DNA from: Epsilonproteobacteria bacterium UBA4036
Lineage (GTDB): Bacteria; Campylobacterota; Campylobacteria; Campylobacterales; Arcobacteraceae
Length of the DNA: 64,000 nt
Assembly (NCBI GenBank): GCA_002382325.1
Contig: DGAG01000007.1
Span: 124,001-188,000, forward strand
Direction of reading: 5' to 3'
Positions 44,639 to 53,492 of the stretch are shown piece by piece. The notes beneath the pieces were generated by a model that saw nothing but the letters and a program-made list of their open reading frames with translations, was not told the DNA's origin and did not search any database. A program made the position numbers and the translations under genes. The stretch's first letter is position 1. Every line of letters starts with the position of its first letter.

Positions 44639-45400
44639 TTATTTTAAAATTGAACGTAAAGAATAAGGGATAAGCTTTATTCCATAATCGTTGTATTGTT
44701 TGGTTTCAAATTCTGGTATTTTTACCTCAATGTGTTTGTAAAATTGGTCATTTTTAGGATAGACCAAATAGACATTTTTATAGGAAGTCTCTTTGATACA
44801 ATTGACGGCCTTTTTAATGTGTTCATCAATAAGCAATTGGCTGTTTTCAAGCATTTGCCAATAAGGAAATATCTTGATATCATAGACTTGTGATGAAATA
44901 ATATTAATCGAATCACTCTTTTTTTCAATGGTTCGTGTTTTTTGATCTTTTAAAAGCTTGTTTAAAATAAACTGCTCAAAAGAGTTTTGAGCATTGATTT
45001 TAAACGTAAGTTTTGTGCCACCTATCATATTAAAAAGTTCAAATGCTAAATCATAATTTTTTGACTGTTTATGAGTATTAATCTTTGGCATATGGCGGTT
45101 GTGTAGTAATTTTTGCAAATGTGCATCAAAAAAAACTATCGGTTTATTAATCGGATGTTTAGGAGTACAATTAACAGTAAATGGCACAAAACTTACATGT
45201 AATAAGCGTAGAATTTTTTGTTTAAATATGTCACACAAAGAAAAATGTTTGCATGAACAAATCTCTTGCTTATTAAATCTAAGCTCTTTTTTGACTTGAT
45301 TGTTAAAAAACTCCAAGAAAAGCTTTCTTTGGGAAAACGTATCCTTAAATTTATCAAATGTAGGCAGGAACTCTTCATTTTGCTCAAATCCAAATTTCAT
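44639..45400 (-). CDS. Unknown protein with Cys motif in iron operon (253 aa)
   Basis: Family not recognised. The sequence is basic and without signal peptide or clear membrane segment. A Cys cluster, ICSCKHFSLCDIF near residues 48-58, could bind a metal or Fe-S cluster. C-terminal segments such as NVYLVYPKNDQFYKHIEVKIPEF look like an alpha/beta domain. It starts one base after the preceding 67-aa gene, and flavodoxin follows after 11 bp. Co-regulation with flavodoxin and ExbBD by iron is the main clue to its role. Confidence 0.7.
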   Translation of the reverse strand: MKFGFEQNEEFLPTFDKFKDTFSQRKLFLEFFNNQVKKELRFNKQEICSCKHFSLCDIFKQKILRLLHVSFVPFTVNCTPKHPINKPIVFFDAHLQKLLHNRHMPKINTHKQSKNYDLAFELFNMIGGTKLTFKINAQNSFEQFILNKLLKDQKTRTIEKKSDSINIISSQVYDIKIFPYWQMLENSQLLIDEHIKKAVNCIKETSYKNVYLVYPKNDQFYKHIEVKIPEFETKQYNDYGIKLIPYSLRSILK

Positions 45401-45401
45401 C

Positions 45402-45605
45402 TTATCTCCTTTTTTTTAAAACTCGAATGTTAAAACCACTGCAAATTTTATAAGGGATAAAATTGTTTTCAAGAACATAGGTAATGTCAAGCATCTCTTG
45501 AATATCAATGTCAATATGGTGTTTGACTGCTACGAACGTGTTAAGATTTGGGTCGTATTTAAAACTTTTAAAATGACCAAAATGATTTAATATTTCTTGA
45601 CTCAC
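45402..45605 (-). CDS. Unknown small protein, first gene of iron operon (67 aa)
   Basis: 67 residues, no signal peptide and no membrane segment; the C-terminus is basic (NIRVLKKRR). A His pair in AVKHHIDIDIQEM and one Cys are present. Family not recognised. It is the first gene after the two Fur-box-like sites and is followed by the 253-aa gene after one base. Tight packing supports it as a real gene. Confidence 0.65.
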   Translation of the reverse strand: MSQEILNHFGHFKSFKYDPNLNTFVAVKHHIDIDIQEMLDITYVLENNFIPYKICSGFNIRVLKKRR

Positions 45606-45629
45606 AAAAACTCCTTTATAATTATTACT

Positions 45630-45694
45630 TGATAATAGTTATCAGAATTATAAAAAAGTTAAACTTAAATGTTTATTAATAATAGTCATTATCA
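45630..45694. promoter_or_regulatory. Two Fur-box-like sites upstream of the flavodoxin-exbBD-hemP operon
   Basis: TGATAATAGTTATCA (45630-45644) is a near-perfect palindrome, and TAATAATAGTCATTATC (45678-45694) is a second Fur-like sequence 33 bp away. Both lie between the operon and the YhdP-like gene, which ends here in the same direction. Iron-dependent repression is inferred. Confidence 0.65.
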
Positions 45695-45711
45695 AAATAA
45701 AATATGATAAT

Positions 45712-48303
45712 TTACTCTTCTTTAGAAGGGCTAAGAAGCTCAATTCCTTTAGCGGGAAGATTAAAAATACGTTTTATGAAGTTCATTGAAGCACCGGCGG
45801 CATCTTGTGTGAGATTGGTTTGAATTTGTGGGTCATCTAAACTTCCATGGATTTGAACCGAGGTTGAAATGTTTTTTTCATCCCCTAAGAAAAGATAATT
45901 TACCACAGGAACATAATCAATGATTTTACTGTAATCTTTTAAAAAGATAATTATAACATCGCTGTCTATGGTTCTTTGAGTTAAATCAATAACACCTGTG
46001 GCTTTAAAATCTGCCATATTGCCAATGGTGTGAAGTTGTTCAATATAAAAAAAGTCATCTTTTAAATTATACGTAAAATCCAAACTCCCCTCCACTATTC
46101 GATACCCTGCTAAATTAAATCCTTTATTGTTTGCCATTCCAAAAATAGTTGGAATCGCCAATAAAGGATTGATAATAGCAGGAGTGGTATTAATAAACGT
46201 AATCAAATTATTTAACAATGCCAACTCTTTAATTTTACTGTTCGTTGCAACGACATTGCCTTTAAGAAGTTCGGATGTACCCTGTGCAAGCAGAGTAAAA
46301 GTTCCATCTTGAAAAAAGTTTTCAATCCCCAATAAACTGTTCATAAAAGTATCGGTCATGGTTTGAGCATGAAAAGATATCTGCTTCTTTGAGTCTTTGG
46401 TAAAGTCAAGACTCCCTCCTTTGTGCTGGAGTGATAAATCCAATGCCTCTTTTTTTAAATGCAAGGTATAGCTATCGGCAAGCAGTTTTTGTTTCTCATT
46501 TAAAATAATATTGGAGTTGATTCCTTTAATCTCTATGGGTGTTTCATTGGAATCTTTTTTGAGTAATGTGTCGGTTTTATTGACAATGTCAAACTCTTGA
46601 AGCGTTAAAAAATTTTTGTCATTTTCAACACGAATTTTAATTTTTTCATCCAAAGAGTTGATGAAAAGTTTATTGTAATTGACTTGCCCATAGAGTGAAA
46701 TATTATTAAGCTTTGAGCCATCTTTGTACTGTATGGGGAAATCCACATTTCGTAAAGTTGCTCTAAAATCAATGGTATTTTTATCGTGTAAATTAAGATT
46801 GAGTGTCCCCTCTTTGATATTGAGGTCTTGTAAAAGCGGTGAATAGGAGTGTACAAAGGTTAAATTCGTGATATCGATGTTTGTAAAATCTTTTAAAACA
46901 GAAATTTGAGTAAAAAGTTGAGGGAACGTGATTTTTGTAAAACGGGTGTAGTCAATTACGATATCAGAATCAATGGTATCAATACCAATAAGAGGTGTTT
47001 TTTGACTTTGAATGTTCAAATTTTTTATCGTGGTTTTGCCTTGGGCTGTTTGGGTATGAGTATCAATGTTAAGGTCTAATTGAGCTTCAAGCAGATCATC
47101 AACACGAACATGTGAATCTTTTATTGTCACCAAAGAATCATTGAGTTCAACGAAAGCATTATGGGCAAAGAAATCAAATCCATTAAGAGAAAATGAGGCA
47201 TTTTGTGCTGTAAAAAGACCTTTGGTGTGTAAACTGTACTCTTTAAAATAGAGTTGAATTGCCAATTGTGATTGAGTGGAACCTTCTAATTGAATAATGG
47301 GCAGTGTAATTTTATATGCTTGTAAAATATCCAAGATATCTTGACTTAAACGATGTTGGGTTTTTAAATCAATGACAATATTTGAAGGTTCTTCTTCCCC
47401 ACTTAAGGCGTGAATTACCACTTGACTGCCTTGAATATCAATGTCTTTAAACATCGGCTTTTCCAAATCAAAATAGAGATTGTCGTTTTTAAATGTAACA
47501 CTTAACAGAGGTGTTTTTACAGGAGCAACGGCGCGATGGAATGTAATGTTGGCATCTTCAATGAGTGCTTTACCATCAAGAGAGCTTAAAATGGGTATAA
47601 AAGTATCTCGGTGAAGTTGCCCTTGTAAGAACTCTAAATTCATAATGCCCGTTACATTATCATACATCCACTCTTCAATACTTGGATGTAAACGGATAAA
47701 ATCTCTAACAAAATGAAGATTTTCAAAGGTTTTGTTGCTTTTTATGACAAAATCTATCACATCGTCATTGGTTTGAGCATTTAAATTCATTTCAATCGTT
47801 TTATAGAGCATATTGCCCGAAAAAAGCATATCTTCTGTCTCCAAATTGGCTCGTAAAAGCCCATCAAAAACCAAATCATAATCTTTTAGGAATAAAGAGT
47901 ATAAATTTAAAGTGACGGTTGCATCGTCTAAAACAGGCTTAGCTGCAATGTTGATAAACTTATTGTCAATATAAAAAATGGATTCATCTATGGTAATGGT
48001 AAATTCATTGTTTTTAATTTTAAGAGATTCGATGTCTATTTTTTGAAAAATTGTCAGTAAGGTTGGAATGTAGCCAATGTGTTTTTTTATGTCATTGGTT
48101 GAGTTTTGTGTTCTTGAAGTTGCTGGCAGTGTGATTTCATCAATTTGTACAATAAGCTTTTTATCTAATTTTATATACAATTTCGAAACATTAATGCTTG
48201 CAAAGGAAAACTTCTCAATACGTATGCCAGAAGATAAAATAAAAAAAAGTCCAACAAAAAAGATAAAAATCGAGATAAATAAAAGTTTAATGGCAGTCAA
48301 CAT
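45712..48303 (-). CDS. YhdP/AsmA-like DUF3971 envelope protein
   Basis: 863 residues. One N-terminal membrane anchor (about 5-28) is followed by a long beta-rich periplasmic region. The C-terminus has FNLAGYRIVEGSLDFTYNLKDDFFYIEQL, then DFKATGVIDLTQRTIDSDV and IHGSLDDPQIQTNL, as in AsmA-like C-terminal domains of YhdP. Such proteins bridge the envelope and help move phospholipids to the outer membrane. Its start codon overlaps the start of divergent mltG. Confidence 0.8.
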   Translation of the reverse strand: MLTAIKLLFISIFIFFVGLFFILSSGIRIEKFSFASINVSKLYIKLDKKLIVQIDEITLPATSRTQNSTNDIKKHIGYIPTLLTIFQKIDIESLKIKNNEFTITIDESIFYIDNKFINIAAKPVLDDATVTLNLYSLFLKDYDLVFDGLLRANLETEDMLFSGNMLYKTIEMNLNAQTNDDVIDFVIKSNKTFENLHFVRDFIRLHPSIEEWMYDNVTGIMNLEFLQGQLHRDTFIPILSSLDGKALIEDANITFHRAVAPVKTPLLSVTFKNDNLYFDLEKPMFKDIDIQGSQVVIHALSGEEEPSNIVIDLKTQHRLSQDILDILQAYKITLPIIQLEGSTQSQLAIQLYFKEYSLHTKGLFTAQNASFSLNGFDFFAHNAFVELNDSLVTIKDSHVRVDDLLEAQLDLNIDTHTQTAQGKTTIKNLNIQSQKTPLIGIDTIDSDIVIDYTRFTKITFPQLFTQISVLKDFTNIDITNLTFVHSYSPLLQDLNIKEGTLNLNLHDKNTIDFRATLRNVDFPIQYKDGSKLNNISLYGQVNYNKLFINSLDEKIKIRVENDKNFLTLQEFDIVNKTDTLLKKDSNETPIEIKGINSNIILNEKQKLLADSYTLHLKKEALDLSLQHKGGSLDFTKDSKKQISFHAQTMTDTFMNSLLGIENFFQDGTFTLLAQGTSELLKGNVVATNSKIKELALLNNLITFINTTPAIINPLLAIPTIFGMANNKGFNLAGYRIVEGSLDFTYNLKDDFFYIEQLHTIGNMADFKATGVIDLTQRTIDSDVIIIFLKDYSKIIDYVPVVNYLFLGDEKNISTSVQIHGSLDDPQIQTNLTQDAAGASMNFIKRIFNLPAKGIELLSPSKEE

Positions 48304-49384
48304 AATAGAGTTTTTCCTAATAATTTGTGTTATTGTATTGTTTTATGTGACCCTTCCTGTTTTTTCTACAAAAGTGATATATATTCCTAAAGGCTCAACA
48401 AGTGCCATTATAACATACTTAAATAAAAGTGGATATGAATTAAATGCGATTGATAAAACCTTGGTACGTTTTTTGGGTTATCCTCAACAAGGCTGGATTG
48501 ATTTAAAAACACAAAAAATGACCAAAGCCGATTTTTTATATAAACTTGTCACCTCAAAAGCGGCATTAAAAGAGGTGACACTTATTCCTGGAGAGACCTA
48601 TTATTTCTTTTTAAAAGAGGTGGCTTCGTTAATGAATTTATCCGAAGCCAAGCTTTTTAAGGCATATCGTAAGTATGCTTTTAGAGCCGATGGCAATATT
48701 TTAGCTGAAACATACAGTTTACCCATAGGAATGAGTGAAGAGAATTTAATCTATTATTTAATCAGTTATACCAATCGACGTTATGAAGAGTTCAGTAAAA
48801 AAATATTTGGCGAATACAATAAACAAAATTGGTATTACTATATTTCCATTGCCTCTGTGATACAAAAAGAGGCTGCTTCAAAAGAGGAGATGCCATTGGT
48901 GTCAAGTGTTATTTACAATCGTTTAAATAAAGGAATGCCTTTACAAATGGATGGTACGCTTAATTATGCACACTACTCTCACGAAAAAATTACCGCAGCA
49001 CGAATACGTGAAGATAAAAGTTATTATAATACGTATTTAAATAAAGGGATTCCACAACACCCTGTTTGTGCTATCTCTTTAGATGCAATCAAGTCAGCAA
49101 TCTTTCCTGCAAAAACCAATTATTTGTATTTTGTGAAAGACAATCGCACCAATTTACATCGTTTTTCAGGAAGTTATCAAGAGCATGTTAATCACATCAA
49201 CAATAATCCTAAAGCAATTACTCCTGTTAAAAAAGAGGCTCCACAAAAAGTACAAGAGCAAGTGACACCTAAAGTAGCACCTAAAATAAAAACAGATAAG
49301 CAGAGCGAAATCTCTATCTTTGATACCATAAAAAAAGATGAAAAACCGGCAATTATTAAAGACTTATGGAAAAAAGTCAATTAA
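48290..49384 (+). CDS. mltG: Endolytic murein transglycosylase MltG
   Basis: 364 residues from ATG at 48290. A membrane helix (about 5-25) precedes YceG-type motifs IPKGSTSAIITYLNKSGY, the catalytic Glu in IASVIQKEAASKEEM near residue 194, YNRLNKGMPLQMDGTLNYA and NLHRFSGSYQEHVNHIN. A C-terminal Lys/Pro-rich tail is extra. MltG cuts nascent glycan strands and sets their length. The start lies 14 bp inside the divergent YhdP-like gene; a longer upstream frame is rejected because it would overlap that gene far more. Confidence 0.9.
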   Translation: MAVNIIEFFLIICVIVLFYVTLPVFSTKVIYIPKGSTSAIITYLNKSGYELNAIDKTLVRFLGYPQQGWIDLKTQKMTKADFLYKLVTSKAALKEVTLIPGETYYFFLKEVASLMNLSEAKLFKAYRKYAFRADGNILAETYSLPIGMSEENLIYYLISYTNRRYEEFSKKIFGEYNKQNWYYYISIASVIQKEAASKEEMPLVSSVIYNRLNKGMPLQMDGTLNYAHYSHEKITAARIREDKSYYNTYLNKGIPQHPVCAISLDAIKSAIFPAKTNYLYFVKDNRTNLHRFSGSYQEHVNHINNNPKAITPVKKEAPQKVQEQVTPKVAPKIKTDKQSEISIFDTIKKDEKPAIIKDLWKKVN

Positions 49385-49525
49385 AAGTTGTGAAAAAATG
49401 AAACAAAAGTTACATTAATATTTTTTCCAATGACAATATAATTTTCCCTTGATACGATAAATGATAAGATACGGCACATTTAAAATTACGGTTTTAAAAA
49501 TTGTAATCAATCAAGAGGAAACACT

Positions 49526-51718
49526 ATGTCAAAAATCATTTACACAAAAGTTGATGAAGCACCGGCTTTAGCTACTTATTCGTTCTTACCAATCATCCAA
49601 GCTTTTACAAAAAGCTCAGGTATTGAGATGGTCACAAAAGATATTTCACTTGCAGGAAGAATTCTTGCAAACTTCCCTGAAAACTTAAAAGAAGACCAAA
49701 AAATTGCTGATCATTTAGCTGAACTTGGAGAAATGACACAAGACCCACAAACAAACATTATCAAACTTCCTAATGTTTCTGCTTCTATTCCGCAATTAAA
49801 AGCAGCCATTGCTGAGTTACAATCAAAAGGGTATGATGTTCCTAATTACGATGCCAGTCCTGAAATTACAGCACGATATTCAAAAATTTTAGGAAGTGCA
49901 GTAAACCCAGTTTTAAGAGAAGGAAACTCAGACAGACGAGCACCAAGTGCGGTTAAAAACTATGCCAAAAACAACCCTCACAGAATGGGTGAATGGACAA
50001 AAGAGTCTAAAACAGACGTCGCTTTCATGGACGGTGGAGATTTCTATGGTTCTGAAGTTTCTAAAACTTTTGATGAAGCAGATGATTTAAAAATTTCATT
50101 TTTTGATAAAAACGGTGCAGAAACGGTATTAAAAGCTTCTACAAAAGTATTAGCAGGCGAAATTATCGATGCAACGGTTATGAGTGCAAAAGCATTACAA
50201 GATTTTTATGCTAAAACGATTGAAAGAGCTAAAAAAGAAGACGTATTGTTATCGTTACACTTAAAAGCTACAATGATGAAAGTTTCTGACCCCATTATGT
50301 TTGGATTTGCGGTTAAAGTATATTTCAAAGATTTAATTGAAAAACACGGAAAGTTATTTGATGAATTAGGGGTAAACTTCAACAACGGTTTAGGTGATTT
50401 ATACTCTAAGTTAGACCAAGTTGATGCGGCTAAAAAAGCTGAAATTGAAGCGGATATTGCTGCTGTTTATGCCAAACAACCAAGACTTGCAATGGTTAAC
50501 TCCGCAAAAGGAATTACCAATTTACACGTACCATCTGACGTTATTGTTGATGCTTCTATGCCTGCTATGCTTAAAGGTGGTGGGAAAATGTGGAATGCAG
50601 ACGATAAAGAGGAAGATACTATTGCTATGATTCCTGACAGATGCTATGCTCAATCATTTAAAGCCGTAGTTGATGACTTTAAAGCAAACGGCAAATTAGA
50701 CGTTAAAACAATTGGAACCGTACCAAACGTTGGTTTAATGGCTCAAAAAGCTGAAGAGTATGGAAGCCATGATAAAACATTCCAAGCGGCTGCAAATGGA
50801 CAAATCAAAGTGATTGATAAAGCGGGGAATGCTGTATTTACTTTTGATGTTGAAGCAGGTGATATTTTCAGAATGTGTCAAGCTAAAGATGCTCCAATTC
50901 AAGATTGGATTAAATTGGCCGTTACAAGAGCAAGATTATCAAATACACCAGCAATTTTCTGGCTAGATGAAAACAGAGCTCACGATGCTGAGATGATTAA
51001 AAAAGTTAAAAAATACTTACCCGATCACGATACAACAGGATTAGATATTACCATTATGTCTCCTGTTGATGCCACTAAAAAATCGTTAGAAAGAATGAGA
51101 AAAGGTTTAGATACGATTTCTGTAACTGGAAACGTATTAAGAGATTACAACACAGACCTTTTCCCAATTTTAGAATTAGGAACAAGTGCAAAAATGTTAT
51201 CCATCGTGCCTTTAATGAAAGGGGGCGGATTGTTTGAAACAGGTGCAGGAGGAAGTGCTCCTAAACACGTTCAACAATTTGTTGAAGAAGATTACTTAAG
51301 ATGGGATTCATTGGGTGAATTTATGGCATTAGCAGCATCTTTTGAGCACTTAGCCAATACTCAAAATAACAAAAAAGCACAAGTTTTAGCCAATACTTTA
51401 GACAAAGCAACGGGAACATTCTTAATCAATGATAAATCACCCTCAAGAAAATTAGGTGGAATTGATAACCGAGGAAGCCATTTCTATTTAGCGATGTATT
51501 GGGCAGAAGAATTAGCAAAACAAACGGATGATAAAGATCTTGCAGCAGAATTTGCTCCTATTGCAAAAGCAATGAAAGAGAACGAAGATAAAATCGTTGC
51601 TGAATTGGTTGCAAACCACGGTAAAGCATCGGATATTGGTGGATACTACTTACCTGATGATGCAAAAGCTTCAAAAGCAATGCGACCATCGGCAACATTA
51701 AACGCCATTATTGGATAA
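49526..51718 (+). CDS. icd: NADP-dependent isocitrate dehydrogenase, monomeric type
   Basis: 730 residues, the length of the monomeric IDH family. The N-terminus KIIYTKVDEAPALATYSFLPII and the motifs REGNSDRRAP, HLKATMMKVSDPIMFG and PRLAMVNSAKGITNLHVPSD are typical. It turns isocitrate into 2-oxoglutarate, making NADPH. A strong GAGGAAA ribosome site precedes the ATG. A perfect terminator hairpin follows, so it is its own unit; mdh comes next. Confidence 0.96.
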   Translation: MSKIIYTKVDEAPALATYSFLPIIQAFTKSSGIEMVTKDISLAGRILANFPENLKEDQKIADHLAELGEMTQDPQTNIIKLPNVSASIPQLKAAIAELQSKGYDVPNYDASPEITARYSKILGSAVNPVLREGNSDRRAPSAVKNYAKNNPHRMGEWTKESKTDVAFMDGGDFYGSEVSKTFDEADDLKISFFDKNGAETVLKASTKVLAGEIIDATVMSAKALQDFYAKTIERAKKEDVLLSLHLKATMMKVSDPIMFGFAVKVYFKDLIEKHGKLFDELGVNFNNGLGDLYSKLDQVDAAKKAEIEADIAAVYAKQPRLAMVNSAKGITNLHVPSDVIVDASMPAMLKGGGKMWNADDKEEDTIAMIPDRCYAQSFKAVVDDFKANGKLDVKTIGTVPNVGLMAQKAEEYGSHDKTFQAAANGQIKVIDKAGNAVFTFDVEAGDIFRMCQAKDAPIQDWIKLAVTRARLSNTPAIFWLDENRAHDAEMIKKVKKYLPDHDTTGLDITIMSPVDATKKSLERMRKGLDTISVTGNVLRDYNTDLFPILELGTSAKMLSIVPLMKGGGLFETGAGGSAPKHVQQFVEEDYLRWDSLGEFMALAASFEHLANTQNNKKAQVLANTLDKATGTFLINDKSPSRKLGGIDNRGSHFYLAMYWAEELAKQTDDKDLAAEFAPIAKAMKENEDKIVAELVANHGKASDIGGYYLPDDAKASKAMRPSATLNAIIG

Positions 51719-51734
51719 ATTCGATAACACATTT

Positions 51735-51767
51735 AAAAAAGGTAAGACTTCGGTCTTACCTTTTTTT
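51735..51767 (+). terminator. Intrinsic terminator of icd
   Basis: The stem GGTAAGAC/GTCTTACC closes on a TTCG tetraloop, with an A-run before and seven Ts after. A textbook Rho-independent terminator 20 bp after the icd stop. Confidence 0.93.
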
Positions 51768-51823
51768 ATTTCTATGCAATAAATAAATGATATAATTCAA
51801 TACAAAAAATCAAGGAAAGAATA

Positions 51824-52774
51824 TTGGATACGAAAAAAATAGCCATTATCGGTGCAGGTAATGTTGGTTCTACTTTGGCGTATACTTTGGCTTCAAAGAA
51901 TATCTGTTCGCATATCGTGTTAAAAGATATTAAACAAAATTTAGTCAAAGCCATGGCATTAGATATTTCACAATCAGCCAATGCTGCAAAATCCTCAACT
52001 CGAGTAACTTATGCACAAGAGGGTAAAGATATAGAAGGTTGTCGACTCATTGTTATTACGGCAGGACTTCCTAGACTTCCAGGAATGAGCCGAAATGATT
52101 TGCTTTTAACCAATGCAAAGATACTTAAAGAAGTTATGAATGAAATTAAAGAGTATGCACCTAAAGCCATTGTTATCGTGGTTTCAAATCCTTTGGATGC
52201 GATGGTTTATGCAGCATTAAAAGTATCGGGATTCCCAAGAAACCAAATTGTAGGAATGGCGGGAATTTTAGACAGTGCTCGAATGTCTCACTTTATCTTA
52301 GAAAAACTGGGCTATGGAGCAGGACAAATAGAATCATCGGTTATGGGTGGGCATGGAGATGATATGGTTCCTCTGCCCAATTTCTCGACGGTTGCTGGAT
52401 TGGCATTAACCGAAGTTTTAAGCGATGAAGACATTGAAGATATCGTTGAAAAAACCAAAAATGGTGGCGCTCAAATTGTCAAATATCTTGAAAAAGGTTC
52501 TGCCTATTATGCTCCTGCTCATGCTACTTCCTTGATGGTGGAAGCCATTTTAAACGATAAAAAAGAGATATATCCATGTGCTGTGATGCTTGAAGGTGAA
52601 TATGGTTTTAATGATATTGTAAGTGGTGTACCTGTTATGCTGGGAAAAAATGGTGTAGAAAAAGTCATAGAGTTGCATTTGAATCAATCGCAAAAAGAAC
52701 TTTTTGCTCGTTCAGTAGATTCGGTGCAACAACTCGTTGACACCTTAATAGAAAACGATTTCTTAAATCAATAA
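51824..52774 (+). CDS. mdh: Malate dehydrogenase (LDH-like type)
   Basis: 316 residues. NAD fold IAIIGAGNVGSTLAYTLASK, substrate loop TAGLPRLPGMSRNDLL with Arg residues, VVSNPLDAMVYAA, and catalytic His in MGGHGDDMVPL. The Arg/Met loop favours malate over lactate. The start is TTG at 51824, with AAGGAAAG upstream and a TATAAT box at 51791. It follows icd, another TCA-cycle enzyme, but behind a terminator. Confidence 0.92.
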   Translation: MDTKKIAIIGAGNVGSTLAYTLASKNICSHIVLKDIKQNLVKAMALDISQSANAAKSSTRVTYAQEGKDIEGCRLIVITAGLPRLPGMSRNDLLLTNAKILKEVMNEIKEYAPKAIVIVVSNPLDAMVYAALKVSGFPRNQIVGMAGILDSARMSHFILEKLGYGAGQIESSVMGGHGDDMVPLPNFSTVAGLALTEVLSDEDIEDIVEKTKNGGAQIVKYLEKGSAYYAPAHATSLMVEAILNDKKEIYPCAVMLEGEYGFNDIVSGVPVMLGKNGVEKVIELHLNQSQKELFARSVDSVQQLVDTLIENDFLNQ

Positions 52775-52782
52775 AATGAGAT

Positions 52783-52809
52783 GTATAAGCAGTTAAATAC
52801 TGCTTATAC
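52783..52809. terminator. Hairpin between convergent mdh and the next gene
   Basis: GTATAAGCAGT pairs perfectly with ACTGCTTATAC around a five-base loop. It has no U-tract but its place between two convergent genes fits a bidirectional end. Confidence 0.55.
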
Positions 52810-52817
52810 GTCAGATA

Positions 52818-53417
52818 TTACTCTTGAGAGTTAATGATCTCAACCAAAGGAAGAAGTGCCGCTTTTTTCTCTTCTTCATTCATACTGCCATCTAAAGCAC
52901 CTTCTTTAACCTTTCCTTCAAACAATTTATTGATATTTCCCTTCTCATCCAATAAATACGCAATAAATGCTGTTTTTTCATTGTTAGTAACACCCAAGGC
53001 TTGAACGGTAAAACCATCAAAGTCATAAATCATTGGAATAGTACTTCCTTGATTTAACTCTTCAAGTTTTCCTGGAATAAACATTTTTTTCACAAACCAA
53101 GGTGCGCTTGAAATATTGGCCACCATAACAACAGGTATTTTCAATTCAAAGAAACGGTTCAACTCTTTTACAACAGCCAAAGAGTCATGATTTCCCACTA
53201 CAATCAAAGAAGCGATGTTGTCTTTAAAGAGTTCCTCTTTTGCAACTAAGCCTTCTGTTCCAACCAGTTCAAAATTTTGAGGTAAAGCCTCTTTGGATAA
53301 AGTAGTACCATTAACATCATTTGCAACCATAGCATTGGGTTTTGAGGCCGTAAAATAAACCAATGCTGAAAACCCTAAAATCCCTAAAACAACAATTTTT
53401 AAAATATTTTTAAACAA
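52818..53417 (-). CDS. Membrane-anchored protein, possible thioredoxin-fold
   Basis: 199 residues. One N-terminal membrane segment or signal anchor (about 5-24). The rest has an alternating strand/helix pattern (IASLIVVGNHDSLAVVKELNRFF, IPVVMVANISSAPWFVKKMF, TIPMIYDFDGFTVQALGV) that suggests a thioredoxin-like fold in the periplasm, but no CxxC is present. Family not recognised with confidence. It stands alone. Confidence 0.65.
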   Translation of the reverse strand: MFKNILKIVVLGILGFSALVYFTASKPNAMVANDVNGTTLSKEALPQNFELVGTEGLVAKEELFKDNIASLIVVGNHDSLAVVKELNRFFELKIPVVMVANISSAPWFVKKMFIPGKLEELNQGSTIPMIYDFDGFTVQALGVTNNEKTAFIAYLLDEKGNINKLFEGKVKEGALDGSMNEEEKKAALLPLVEIINSQE

Positions 53418-53492
53418 ATTTTTTCCTTTTTAATAAAATTAACGAATTTTATCGATTTAATATAAATGATTGGTTAATGAGCATAAAAAAAT

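Noticed and set aside
48077..48289. 71-residue N-terminal extension of MltG
   Set aside because: It lies inside the divergent YhdP-like gene and would bury the membrane anchor of MltG.
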